From contig JAFZKA010000073.1 of the NCBI GenBank assembly GCA_017551925.1, forward strand, positions 43,102 through 107,101: a stretch of DNA of 64,000 bases, in the 5' to 3' direction. The DNA is from Bacteroidaceae bacterium (GTDB lineage: Bacteria; Bacteroidota; Bacteroidia; Bacteroidales; Bacteroidaceae). The notes beneath the pieces were generated by a model. That model ran no database searches, had not been told where the DNA came from, and saw only the letters and a list, made by a program, of their open reading frames with translations. Position 1 is the first letter of the stretch. Each line of letters opens with the position of its first letter. Of the stretch, positions 20,612-29,147 are shown one piece after another. A program made the translations under genes and the position numbers.

Positions 20612-21955
20612 ATGATTAAGATTGACATTTCACAGATTCACGATTTCATTCCCGGCAATGGAATCAAGGCTCTTGAGCCTTCAATAAAGGATGCTATTCT
20701 TGCACTTGAAAACGGCAGCGGAGCCGGCAATGATTTCATTGGGTGGATGAATCTTGCATCCGGGACAGATAAGAGTCTTATTGATGCCATTGAGGATACA
20801 GCACGTCAATTGCGTGAGAACTGTGAGGTGGTTGTTGTGGCAGGAATAGGCGGCAGTTATCTTGGATCACGTGCCGTGATTGAGGCTTTGAGCAACAGTT
20901 TCAGCCAGTCCGTACGGGATGGCAGAAATCCTCAGATTCTGTTTGCCGGTCATAACATAAGTGAGGACTATCTTTATGAACTCACTGAATATCTCAAGGA
21001 CAAGAAGTTCGGAATAATCAATATCTCCAAATCAGGCACAACTACTGAGACTGCGTTGGCTTTCCGCCTGCTCAAGAAACAGTGTGAGGATCAGTTCGGC
21101 AAGGATACTGCACGTAAGGTGACAGTTGCAATAACCGATGCCAAGCGTGGTGCCGCACGTGTTACTGCCGATAAAGAGGGTTACAGGAGTTTTGTCATCC
21201 CTGATAATGTGGGCGGCCGTTTCTCGGTGCTCACACCGGTAGGTCTGCTGCCTATTGCCGTAGCAGGATATGATATCAGACAGTTGATTAAGGGTGCTGC
21301 CGATATGGAGGGCATGACAACAGGTGCTGTTGCATTCAATGACAATCCTGCCGCCCAGTATGCTGCCGCACGCAATGCCTTGTATCGCAACGGCAAGAAG
21401 ATAGAGATACTGGTGAATTTCCAACCAAAACTGCACTATCTCAGCGAGTGGTGGAAACAACTTTACGGAGAGTCCGAAGGTAAGGACGGCAAGGGTATTT
21501 TCCCGGCATCGGTTGATTTCTCAACAGATCTGCACTCCATGGGACAGTGGATACAGGAGGGTGAACGCACCATTTTTGAGACGGTAATTTCTGTCGATAA
21601 GGTAAAACACTCCGTTCTTGTTCCTGCCGATGATGAGAATCTGGACGGTCTGAACTATATGGCAGGCAAGCATGTTGATGAGGTAAACAAGATGGCTGAA
21701 CTGGGTACCCGTCTGGCACATATTGACGGAGGTGTTCCCAATATCCGTATCACAGTGCCTGAACTGACTGAATACTGGATAGGTCAACTTATCTACATGT
21801 TTGAGAAGGGTTGCGGCATAAGCGGATATGTGCTTGGCGTGAATCCGTTCAACCAGCCGGGAGTGGAGGCATATAAAAAGAATATGTTCGCATTGCTTGG
21901 CAAGCCCGGCTATGAGGAGGAGTCAAAAAAGATTCTTGCCAGAATAAACAAGTAA
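20612..21955 (+). CDS. pgi: Glucose-6-phosphate isomerase
   Basis: 447 residues, the bacterial short form. It interconverts glucose 6-phosphate and fructose 6-phosphate in glycolysis. The SIS-type phosphate-binding segments are visible: '[20 protein letters not shown]', '[18 protein letters not shown]', the family signature '[19 protein letters not shown]', and near the C terminus '[14 protein letters not shown]' with the catalytic Lys. It follows gpsA and precedes the HAD phosphatase (14 nt), all on one strand. Confidence 0.96.
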   Translation: MIKIDISQIHDFIPGNGIKALEPSIKDAILALENGSGAGNDFIGWMNLASGTDKSLIDAIEDTARQLRENCEVVVVAGIGGSYLGSRAVIEALSNSFSQSVRDGRNPQILFAGHNISEDYLYELTEYLKDKKFGIINISKSGTTTETALAFRLLKKQCEDQFGKDTARKVTVAITDAKRGAARVTADKEGYRSFVIPDNVGGRFSVLTPVGLLPIAVAGYDIRQLIKGAADMEGMTTGAVAFNDNPAAQYAAARNALYRNGKKIEILVNFQPKLHYLSEWWKQLYGESEGKDGKGIFPASVDFSTDLHSMGQWIQEGERTIFETVISVDKVKHSVLVPADDENLDGLNYMAGKHVDEVNKMAELGTRLAHIDGGVPNIRITVPELTEYWIGQLIYMFEKGCGISGYVLGVNPFNQPGVEAYKKNMFALLGKPGYEEESKKILARINK

Positions 21956-21969
21956 TCAAAAGTCAGGAA

Positions 21970-22653
21970 ATGTCATTTTCACTCAAGAATAAAAGCGCCA
22001 TCCTGTTTGACATGGATGGCGTTTTGTATGATTCCATGCCTAATCACTCCAAAGCATGGAGTCAGGCAATGGAAAAGTTCGGTATGCACATGTCTCCGCA
22101 TGATGTATATATGAATGAAGGTGCAACCGGGCATGATACCGTGGTGCGCATAAGCCTGCGTGACCGCGGTTATGAGGCAACTCAGAGTGAGATTGATGAT
22201 ATTTACGGTTACAAGGCATCATTGTTCCGTTCAATGCCTGAGGCACGTGTTATGCCGGGAGCGCTTGATGTTTTCCGCAAGGCAGCAGCGGCCGGACTCA
22301 AGATTCTTATTGTAACCGGTTCCGGGCAGAAAAACCTGATTGAGAGAGTACAGCGGGATTTTGAAGGCTATATAACACGTGATCGCATGGTTACCGCCTT
22401 TGAGGTGACTCGCGGCAAGCCCTATCCTGATCCTTATCTTAAGGGGTTGAGTATAGCCGGTGTGCCTGCAAGTGAGGCTGTGGTTGTGGAGAATGCACCG
22501 CTTGGCATACGTGCGGCCGTAGCAGCCGGAATAGACACCATTGCGGTTAATACCGGTCCGCTTGAGGATGAGATCCTGTTGGCAGAAAAGCCTGCACTGC
22601 TGCTTCACTCCATGCAGGAGTTGGCAGACAATCTGGAAAAATTATTTGCTTGA
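21970..22653 (+). CDS. HAD-family sugar phosphatase/phosphomutase-like protein
   Basis: 227 residues, HAD superfamily with the beta-phosphoglucomutase-like cap. Motif I is 'FDMDGVLYDSMPNH' (nucleophile Asp and acid/base Asp), motif II is 'LIVTGSGQ', Lys lies in 'TRGKPYPDPYL', and motif IV is 'VVENAPLGIRAAVAAG'. The residues needed for phosphoryl transfer are present. The second Asp of the usual motif IV (ED/DD) reads as E-N, which occurs in this subfamily. The substrate is probably a sugar or polyol phosphate, in keeping with its place after pgi. Its last 12 nt overlap the convergent aroC gene. Confidence 0.88.
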   Translation: MSFSLKNKSAILFDMDGVLYDSMPNHSKAWSQAMEKFGMHMSPHDVYMNEGATGHDTVVRISLRDRGYEATQSEIDDIYGYKASLFRSMPEARVMPGALDVFRKAAAAGLKILIVTGSGQKNLIERVQRDFEGYITRDRMVTAFEVTRGKPYPDPYLKGLSIAGVPASEAVVVENAPLGIRAAVAAGIDTIAVNTGPLEDEILLAEKPALLLHSMQELADNLEKLFA

Positions 22654-23712
22654 GAGGTATTGGTCAAGAATGACCAGTGCCGTAAGTGCTTCAACAACCG
22701 GAACGGCGCGAGGAACCACGCAGGGGTCATGACGTCCCTTGGCAGCCATAACAGTCTCTTTTCCGTCACGTGTAACGGTTTGCTGTTCCTGACCGATGGT
22801 TGGAGTGGGCTTGAATGCCACACGGAACCTTATGGGCTGACCGTTGCTGATACCACCCTGTATGCCTCCGCTGTGATTGGTCATGGTAGATATCTGACCG
22901 TTTTCCACGCAAAAAGCGTCATTGTGCTGTGAACCGCGTTGTGATGCTGCCTGGAATCCGTCACCGTACTCAAAGCCCTTGGCTGCGTTTATACCCAGCA
23001 TGGCCTTGGCCAGTGATGCCTCCAACTTGTCAAAAACGGGATTGCCTATTCCTGCGGGCAGTCCGCGTACTATGCAGGTTACGCATCCGCCGGTGGAATC
23101 CTGCTCCTTGCGCAGTTCATGTATGTACTCCTCCATCTTTGAGGCCAGTTCCCGGTCAGGGCATCTTACCGGATTGCTGTCTGCATTGACGCCTGCATAT
23201 TCCATATCCTTGGCGGAATCTGTGGAGTAGGGGCCTATCTGTGATGTGAATGCATTGATCTGCAACCCTGGCAGCAGTTTCCTGAAAGCCACCGCAGCCA
23301 AGGCACCTGCCACGCATATCGGAGCGGTAACGCGGGCCGATGAGCGGCCGCCGCCACGCCAGTCACGAATGCCGTAGCGCTGTTCCCATGCATAGTCGGC
23401 ATGTGACGGGCGGAACAGATCCTTGAGTTCATCATAATCAGATGAATGCTGGTCTGTATTCCTTATAATAAAGGCAATGGGCGCTCCTGTTGATACTCCG
23501 TCAAGCAGACCTGACAGGAATTCAACCTCATCTTTCTCCTGACGGCCTGTTGTCACAGTGCTCTGTCCCGGACGGCGGCGCTGCATGCACTGACGTACAT
23601 AATCATAGTCAATGTTTATGCCGGCTGGGAATCCGTCAAGTACGCCGCCAATGGCGGGGCCGTGGCTCTCGCCGAAAGTGGTCAGGGTTAGGAGTTGGCC
23701 CAAAGTATTCAT
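22642..23712 (-). CDS. aroC: Chorismate synthase
   Basis: 356 residues. It converts 5-enolpyruvylshikimate 3-phosphate to chorismate using reduced FMN, the last shared step of aromatic amino acid synthesis. Family signatures are visible: N-terminal 'TTFGESHGPAIGGVLDGFPAG', 'RPSHADYAWEQRYGIRDWRGGGRSSARVTA', and C-terminal 'GRHDPCVVPRAVPVVEALTALVILD'. It starts 6 nt after the slyD stop, so the two form an operon. It ends inside the 3' end of the convergent HAD gene. Confidence 0.97.
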   Translation of the reverse strand: MNTLGQLLTLTTFGESHGPAIGGVLDGFPAGINIDYDYVRQCMQRRRPGQSTVTTGRQEKDEVEFLSGLLDGVSTGAPIAFIIRNTDQHSSDYDELKDLFRPSHADYAWEQRYGIRDWRGGGRSSARVTAPICVAGALAAVAFRKLLPGLQINAFTSQIGPYSTDSAKDMEYAGVNADSNPVRCPDRELASKMEEYIHELRKEQDSTGGCVTCIVRGLPAGIGNPVFDKLEASLAKAMLGINAAKGFEYGDGFQAASQRGSQHNDAFCVENGQISTMTNHSGGIQGGISNGQPIRFRVAFKPTPTIGQEQQTVTRDGKETVMAAKGRHDPCVVPRAVPVVEALTALVILDQYLSSK

Positions 23713-23718
23713 AACAGT

Positions 23719-24282
23719 TTATTTTTTGCAGTCACCGCCTTCACAATTGCAGTCACCTCCATTGCAATCGCCATTGCTGCAACCGCCGCTGCAGCCTTTG
23801 CATTTGGGGTGAAGTACAGCGTCAATCTCCTCTTGGGTAGCGGGACGTGACTCAAGGATAACGCCCTTGAAGGTGAGGTCTTCACCGGCCAACGGGTGGT
23901 TCAGGTCAACGGTAACTTTGTCATCGGTTATATTGGTAACGGTGGCATTGAATGTCTGCTGACCGTCACTCAGCGGAATGATTGCACCTACCTTAACATG
24001 CTCGTCGTCAAATACGCCGTCACGCAGGAATATGCCTTTGTCAAGATCAAGAACATTCTCCTTGCTGTATTCTCCGTAGGCTTTTTCGGCAGGAACTTCA
24101 AACTCAAAACTCTCTCCAACTGCAAGTGAACCTACGTTGCTCTCAAAAAGGTCAAGAGCATAGCCGATGCCGGTAATGAAAATGAAAGGGCGTTCGCGGG
24201 TTGCACTCTCGTACTTGTACAACTTACCGTCATCGTCCTTGAGCATCAGGTCATAGGTAAGGCTGATATATTTTTTATCCAT
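23719..24282 (-). CDS. slyD: SlyD-type FKBP peptidyl-prolyl isomerase
   Basis: 187 residues. FKBP fold with the 'insert-in-flap' chaperone domain typical of SlyD: 'YISLTYDLMLKDDDGKLY', 'FITGIGYALDLFESNVGSLAVGESFEFEVPAEKAYGEY', and 'VDLNHPLAGEDLTFKGVILE'. The C-terminal tail (about residues 160-187) is a Cys/Gly-rich metal-binding tail with eight Cys, the counterpart of the His-rich tail of E. coli SlyD, consistent with nickel or zinc handling. A -7 box lies 24 nt upstream. The first gene of a two-gene operon with aroC. Confidence 0.92.
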   Translation of the reverse strand: MDKKYISLTYDLMLKDDDGKLYKYESATRERPFIFITGIGYALDLFESNVGSLAVGESFEFEVPAEKAYGEYSKENVLDLDKGIFLRDGVFDDEHVKVGAIIPLSDGQQTFNATVTNITDDKVTVDLNHPLAGEDLTFKGVILESRPATQEEIDAVLHPKCKGCSGGCSNGDCNGGDCNCEGGDCKK

Positions 24283-24305
24283 AGTTATTGTTTTGTCGGC
24301 GGCCG

Positions 24306-24313
24306 CAAAGTTA
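24306..24313 (-). promoter_or_regulatory. -7 box TAACTTTG for slyD-aroC
   Basis: The minus-strand TAnnTTTG match starts 24 nt upstream of the slyD ATG, giving a very short leader. Confidence 0.65.
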
Positions 24314-24334
24314 GTAATAAATTGAGAATTAATC

Positions 24335-27088
24335 TCATTTCAGGTTAATCAAAGGATTACAATAACTGGCATTAGGCATGCCACACCCCACAATATTGCA
24401 GACCGTAGGTATAAGAACGCTGACCGATATCGGTTCGTGGTTGATTTCTGCCCTGATTCCGTTGCCGTACAGGATAAAGGGAATAGGGCTTGACGTAGGT
24501 TTGCGATAGTAGGTAACTCCTTCTGATTCATCAAGAATGCCCCATCCGGGAATGGCGTCAATGATAATGTCTCCTGTATAGGCACTGTTGAAAGAGTTGC
24601 GTTTACGTGCGGCCTCGGCATCGGGAATCATTGACATGAGATTGCGCAAAAGGATTACGTTTTTGATTCCGCTCACCTGAACCAGCAGGTCAACACTGTT
24701 TTCAAGAACCTCATGCATGGACAGACCGTTGTCTTCAATCAGATTGTGGTTCAGATAGATCTGGTTGCTGTAAAATGTCTCTACGTATTTTTCACTCCCG
24801 TATTTTGATGAAAGATAGAGATTGAGCAGGGCTGCCGTTCTCTCCATACTGACGGTTCCTGACGGGATTCTTGTATTCTCAAATTGCGGCTTTTTGCAGT
24901 CCGTATAGCCGGTTGAGGTAAGGAAATAAAGCACGTTGCCTGCTCCGACCCTGTTGTTTATCTCCTTTATCAGTTGCGCGATATTGCGGTCAAGTCTTAA
25001 ATAGATGTCCTGTTGCTCAATTGTCCATATCGAGTTGGGCTCGTGTCTGAAGTTGCCGGCATAATAGGTTAGAGTGAGCAGGTCAGGCGTATCATCTGAT
25101 CCCAACTCCATGGCATCAACAGCGGCTATTGCAGCGTCATTAACCCTGTCATTTGCCAGTGGTGAGGTGGTATAATCAACAGGCGTATTCCTTTTGAATG
25201 TGTATGAAAAAGGCTTGTAAAGGTCTTGACCTGAGGCTGTCTGATATCTGGCCGCTGGCAGCAAAGGCTCCCAGGCACTCTTTTTGAAAATACTGTCATT
25301 GAGTCCTGCAACCCATTCCGGCAGTTTGCCGTAATAGTCTGATGAACACCATGCGTAGTTCTCTTTGTTTATCCAGATGGCCAGGTCCGCTTCATGGCCT
25401 CCGGCAAGTACCGATGCTTCTCTTTGTGCTGCAATGGAGCAGACTTTGGAACGGCCGTCGGTTCCAAGTTTCATTTCATCGGCCAGATTGGTGGCAAGCA
25501 GTCGTTTGGGCGATGAATGTTCAATGGTGTTTATGCCGTTGCAACTGCCGTCATCAATAGGCGATGACGCAATCAGCGTTTTACGGTTCATCCATTTTCC
25601 GGCCACAATTCCATGCTGGAAAGGCGAGGCTCCCGTATAGATTGAGGCAACGGCCGATGCACAGTCTGTATCATCAAAATCAAAAGTGGCATTGGGGCGG
25701 TTGTAGCCGTCAATCCAGATCTTCAAAAGGCCGTCATCGGCAAGTTGCGGCATCATGACTGAAAGGCACTCCTCATCAAACTGGTCTATTACTATTCCGA
25801 CGACAAGTTTGGGGCGTTGCTCCTGTCCGGCCTGCAGTGCGGCGGGTAAAGTGACCATCAGCAGGAAAAGAGAGACAACACGGCCCGCATGCTTTTTTTG
25901 CGGTTCTGAGGGATGCAGCCGCATATGGATGCAGAATAAAATGGAAAGTGCGGCTCTCGCTGCAAATGTCACTGTCAGGACATGTACGGCAGGTTCAATG
26001 TGTTGTGGTATGAACGGTGCACAGATCAGGAATGCGGTGCAGACAATGAATTCATATATTGTGAGCAGTCCGGCCTTGTTGCGGCGTACACTTGCTGCCA
26101 TAAACGGAATCAGGAACAACGGGATTGGATTGAATACAATTGTCAGCCAGTTGGTTCCTACTGCGGGATGTTCAGAAAAGAAATACATGAACGTTATGAT
26201 AATTCCTGATATGCCTTGAGCCCCGTATAGCAGGGCATCAATCAGCCAATATCTCTTTTCCCTGTATCGTCCCAAAAGAGATAAAAGCAATACCAGGGTT
26301 GCCAGAATGCCGGCAACCTGGACGGGGGTGAACAGCGGCTTGCCCATATCCACATGGTGATCAGGGTCTGCAACGGTTTCGGTCTTAAGAACAAGCGGAC
26401 GCTGAATTCCGGTGTTGTCAGTTATGACGGCTTTTGATGCAACTCCCATCAGGCACAGGGGAGCGAATGTCTCCTGTTTGTATTTGAGAGGGCGGTCAAT
26501 CTCTGAACCTAAAATGATGTCAACGGCAAACTCACTCCACGGACGTACCGATGTATGCGCGGTCAGAATGTTGCGCAGGGTAAGCGTGGTATCGGTCTCA
26601 GGATAGGATACAGTACCCTGTATGCTCTGCTCAATCTTGTCAAGAGCCATGGTGGCGCAGTTGTTGTACAGGAAATTGTAACGGTAGGTGCGGTTCTCCG
26701 GCTTGATGTTTTCGCGCAACAGGCTGTCAAGTGTACGGAGTTCTGTCTTTGACAGATTGAGAGTTTGTTTGAATACCCTGGATCCCCGCCCGTTATACTC
26801 CCTCAAGAAAGATGAATACCGGTTTATTCCAAGTATGTAATCTGTGTGCCCGCGGGTAAACTTGAGCATGAAATTGGGAGTGTTGAAATCAAACATTCCA
26901 TAGTTATAGACCAGTTCGGTGCCTGTCCTGAAATCTTCAACAAGCAGGGCGGTGTGTCCGTACAGTTCATATATGGCCTTGCCGGGCTCACATGTCAGAA
27001 GGCTGATGCTTATGCTGTCAGTCTGAGCCTTGGCAACAGGCATCAGGAGTATTATGGCAGTCAGAATGACTGAAAGTCTCTTCTTCAT
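24335..27088 (-). CDS. DUF4105 membrane protein fused to a degenerate alkaline-phosphatase-like domain
   Basis: 917 residues from ATG 27088 (signal peptide MKKRLSVIL...VAKAQ); longer in-frame starts run through the coaX promoter and gene and are not credible. Residues about 20-250 are a DUF4105 domain ('YELYGHTALLV', 'NFLYNNCATMALDKI'). About 275-385 hold four to five membrane segments, then a second signal-like hydrophobic stretch at about 403-421. About 427-917 resemble the type I phosphodiesterase/alkaline phosphatase family ('LVVGIVIDQFDEE', 'SIYTGASPFQHGIVAGKW'). Expected metal-site motifs are altered: 'TYYAGNF' (674-680) replaces the usual S-x-x-D-x-x-G-H, and 'LTSTGYTD' (723-730) replaces T-A-D-H-G. 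In related genomes I would expect two adjacent genes. An in-frame ATG at 25924 (M389) could start the second part separately. Confidence 0.75.
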   Translation of the reverse strand: MKKRLSVILTAIILLMPVAKAQTDSISISLLTCEPGKAIYELYGHTALLVEDFRTGTELVYNYGMFDFNTPNFMLKFTRGHTDYILGINRYSSFLREYNGRGSRVFKQTLNLSKTELRTLDSLLRENIKPENRTYRYNFLYNNCATMALDKIEQSIQGTVSYPETDTTLTLRNILTAHTSVRPWSEFAVDIILGSEIDRPLKYKQETFAPLCLMGVASKAVITDNTGIQRPLVLKTETVADPDHHVDMGKPLFTPVQVAGILATLVLLLSLLGRYREKRYWLIDALLYGAQGISGIIITFMYFFSEHPAVGTNWLTIVFNPIPLFLIPFMAASVRRNKAGLLTIYEFIVCTAFLICAPFIPQHIEPAVHVLTVTFAARAALSILFCIHMRLHPSEPQKKHAGRVVSLFLLMVTLPAALQAGQEQRPKLVVGIVIDQFDEECLSVMMPQLADDGLLKIWIDGYNRPNATFDFDDTDCASAVASIYTGASPFQHGIVAGKWMNRKTLIASSPIDDGSCNGINTIEHSSPKRLLATNLADEMKLGTDGRSKVCSIAAQREASVLAGGHEADLAIWINKENYAWCSSDYYGKLPEWVAGLNDSIFKKSAWEPLLPAARYQTASGQDLYKPFSYTFKRNTPVDYTTSPLANDRVNDAAIAAVDAMELGSDDTPDLLTLTYYAGNFRHEPNSIWTIEQQDIYLRLDRNIAQLIKEINNRVGAGNVLYFLTSTGYTDCKKPQFENTRIPSGTVSMERTAALLNLYLSSKYGSEKYVETFYSNQIYLNHNLIEDNGLSMHEVLENSVDLLVQVSGIKNVILLRNLMSMIPDAEAARKRNSFNSAYTGDIIIDAIPGWGILDESEGVTYYRKPTSSPIPFILYGNGIRAEINHEPISVSVLIPTVCNIVGCGMPNASYCNPLINLK

Positions 27089-27111
27089 ATAATTAATGAT
27101 AGCAATTGTTG

Positions 27112-27119
27112 CAAAGTTA
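27112..27119 (-). promoter_or_regulatory. -7 box TAACTTTG for the DUF4105 fusion gene
   Basis: A TAnnTTTG match on the minus strand, 23 nt upstream of ATG 27088. It lies back to back with the coaX -7 box, so the two promoters overlap. Confidence 0.6.
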
Positions 27120-27120
27120 G

Positions 27121-27128
27121 TAAATTTG
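27121..27128 (+). promoter_or_regulatory. -7 box TAAATTTG for coaX and the envelope cluster
   Basis: An exact TAnnTTTG match 9 nt upstream of the coaX ATG, giving an almost leaderless transcript. One base separates it from the divergent box on the minus strand. Confidence 0.6.
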
Positions 27129-27137
27129 CGGTCAGAT

Positions 27138-27860
27138 ATGATACTATTGGCTGATTTTGGGAATACCAGGGTAAAGGTGGCCGTCAAAGACGGGGTTTCT
27201 CTGAATGAGATATACTGCGGTCCGGCCATGCTTGGGAATCTGAAAGACGCTGTCAACGGAATGGCTGTTGACGGCGGAATGTGGTGTGCGGTACGTCCAT
27301 TGGAGAATGAAATTGAGTTATGGATGCGCTCAATGGGACTGGTTCCGTTCAGATGGGATACCCCCATGCCGTTGCAGAACGGATATTCAACACCGCAAAC
27401 CCTTGGCATGGACAGACTTGCGGCTGCTGTCGGCGCATGGTCCATGAATCCGGGCCGGAATCTGCTTATCATTGATGCCGGTACAGCCATAACCTATGAT
27501 CTGGTGACATCAGACGGTGTATATCTGGGCGGTAATATCGCTCCCGGAATAGAAATGAGACTTAAGGCTCTTCATGATTATACAGGTTCTTTGCCGCTTG
27601 TGCAGGCTCATGGTGACACTCCATGGCTGGGCTCAGATACTGCTACGGCTATCAGAAGCGGTGTTGTAACCGGAGTTAGGAATGAGATAAAAGGATATAT
27701 TCATGATGCCGGGCAAAGGTATGAGTCTGTTTTGGTTTTTTTAACCGGTGGTGATGCCGAATACTTTGATTTAATTGATAAAAGCGCTAATTTTGTGGCC
27801 CATAATCTGGTAATAAGAGGATTGTCCTGTATTGTGGATTATAATGAAAACAAGATCTGA
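27138..27860 (+). CDS. coaX: Type III pantothenate kinase
   Basis: 240 residues. It phosphorylates pantothenate in the first step of coenzyme A synthesis. ASKHA-fold motifs are visible: phosphate 1 'LLADFGNTRVKVAV', catalytic 'GMDRLAAAVGAW', phosphate 2 'IIDAGTAITYDLV', and 'GGNIAPGIEMRLKALHDYTGSLPLV'. An upstream start (27096) would overlap the promoter boxes, so I chose ATG 27138. The next gene overlaps its last 17 nt. It heads the cluster coaX, FadL-like, TPR, lptC, CNNM, which I know as a conserved Bacteroidales arrangement. Confidence 0.94.
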   Translation: MILLADFGNTRVKVAVKDGVSLNEIYCGPAMLGNLKDAVNGMAVDGGMWCAVRPLENEIELWMRSMGLVPFRWDTPMPLQNGYSTPQTLGMDRLAAAVGAWSMNPGRNLLIIDAGTAITYDLVTSDGVYLGGNIAPGIEMRLKALHDYTGSLPLVQAHGDTPWLGSDTATAIRSGVVTGVRNEIKGYIHDAGQRYESVLVFLTGGDAEYFDLIDKSANFVAHNLVIRGLSCIVDYNENKI

Positions 27861-29103
27861 AAAGCGTTCACTGATATTGTCGTTCCTGGCTTTCTGCTGT
27901 CTGTGCTCTCCTGTTGCAGCCCAGACGGGCGTGAATTCTCCATATACCAGGTATGGCGTAGGTCTGCTTTCAGACCATTCCAGCGGTATTACCAGGGCCA
28001 TGGGTGGAATTGGTACGGGTTTCAGGGAACGCAATACCCTGAACTTAAAGAATCCGGCTTCATATTCCGCAGTTGACACCCTTACATTCCTGGCCGATAT
28101 AGGATTCGGACTCCAGAATACCAATTTCCAGGAAAACGGTGTAAAGTTGAATGCCCGCAACGCATCTGTGGAGCATATGGCAATGCAGTTCCGTATTCTG
28201 CCGCGGGTAGGCATGACCTTGGCGTTCGTACCTTTCTCAAACGTGGGATACAGTTATTCATCATCAAGCATAATAAGCAGGGATGAGGACGGCATAATCA
28301 CCAGTTCAGGTGCTTACTCCGGAACGGGAGGCTTGCGTCAGTTCATGGCCGGCCTGGGATGGCGTCCCACCGGGTGGCTGTCTGCCGGAGTCAATGCATC
28401 GTATCTTACAGGTGACCTGTCACATTCTGTCAGCAATACATATTCGTCAAGCAGCGTTCAATCCAGAACCAAGACATATGCTGCAGATATGGCAGCCCTT
28501 AAACTTGATTTCGGATTGCAGAGCACCTTGAAACTGGGTGAGGACCGTTTGGTGCTGGGTATGACTTACAGCCCGTTGCAGAAACTGGAAAGCAATGTCA
28601 TGATTACAGACAAGCACTCCAGTTCCGATACGACTTATATTGACGATGCATTCCGTTTGCCGGATTGTATTTCAGCCGGTTTTTCATATAAGAGGAAAAA
28701 CTGTACTTTTGCCGCCGATGTATCTTATGAGGCATGGTCAAAGGCAATATTCTTTGGCCAGGAAGGCGGATGCGACAGGTTATCTGCCGCTGCCGGTTTT
28801 ACAATACAGCCCGATGAAATGAGCAAGAACCTGCTCAAACGTACATCGTATCAGGCCGGTGTTAATTTCGCCCAATCCTATTTCAAGGTGGGTGAAAAAC
28901 AGGGACCTTGGCAGTTTGGTGTAAGTGCCGGTTTCTCAATGCCGATAACCCCCGTTTACAACAGCATGTCATACCTGAATATATCTGCTGAATATGTCAG
29001 GACGCAGCCGATGTCATCGGGAATGATAAGTGAAAACTGTTTCAGGATAAACGTAGGAGTGACATTCCTGGAGCGCTGGTTCATGAAGATTATGGTAGAG
29101 TAA
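27844..29103 (+). CDS. FadL-like outer-membrane protein
   Basis: 419 residues with a signal peptide (MKTRSEKRSLIL...SPVAAQ). The mature N terminus 'GVNSPYTRYGVGLL' and following 'AMGGIGTGFRERNTLNLKNPASY' resemble FadL/PorV-type barrels. The rest alternates in beta-barrel fashion and ends '...VEx' after an aromatic strand. A TTG start four codons upstream is possible. It overlaps the coaX 3' end by 17 nt, indicating translational coupling. It is a probable transporter of hydrophobic compounds or a secretion-linked barrel; the ligand is unknown. Confidence 0.75.
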   Translation: MKTRSEKRSLILSFLAFCCLCSPVAAQTGVNSPYTRYGVGLLSDHSSGITRAMGGIGTGFRERNTLNLKNPASYSAVDTLTFLADIGFGLQNTNFQENGVKLNARNASVEHMAMQFRILPRVGMTLAFVPFSNVGYSYSSSSIISRDEDGIITSSGAYSGTGGLRQFMAGLGWRPTGWLSAGVNASYLTGDLSHSVSNTYSSSSVQSRTKTYAADMAALKLDFGLQSTLKLGEDRLVLGMTYSPLQKLESNVMITDKHSSSDTTYIDDAFRLPDCISAGFSYKRKNCTFAADVSYEAWSKAIFFGQEGGCDRLSAAAGFTIQPDEMSKNLLKRTSYQAGVNFAQSYFKVGEKQGPWQFGVSAGFSMPITPVYNSMSYLNISAEYVRTQPMSSGMISENCFRINVGVTFLERWFMKIMVE

Positions 29104-29147
29104 AATTTAACCTGCATATTTTTTTATTATCTTAAGTATAGATTATT

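Noticed and set aside
27089..27490. N-terminal extension of 134 residues for the DUF4105 fusion protein
   Set aside because: The extension lies antisense to coaX and its promoter, has no family similarity that I can see, and precedes a clear signal peptide start at 27088.
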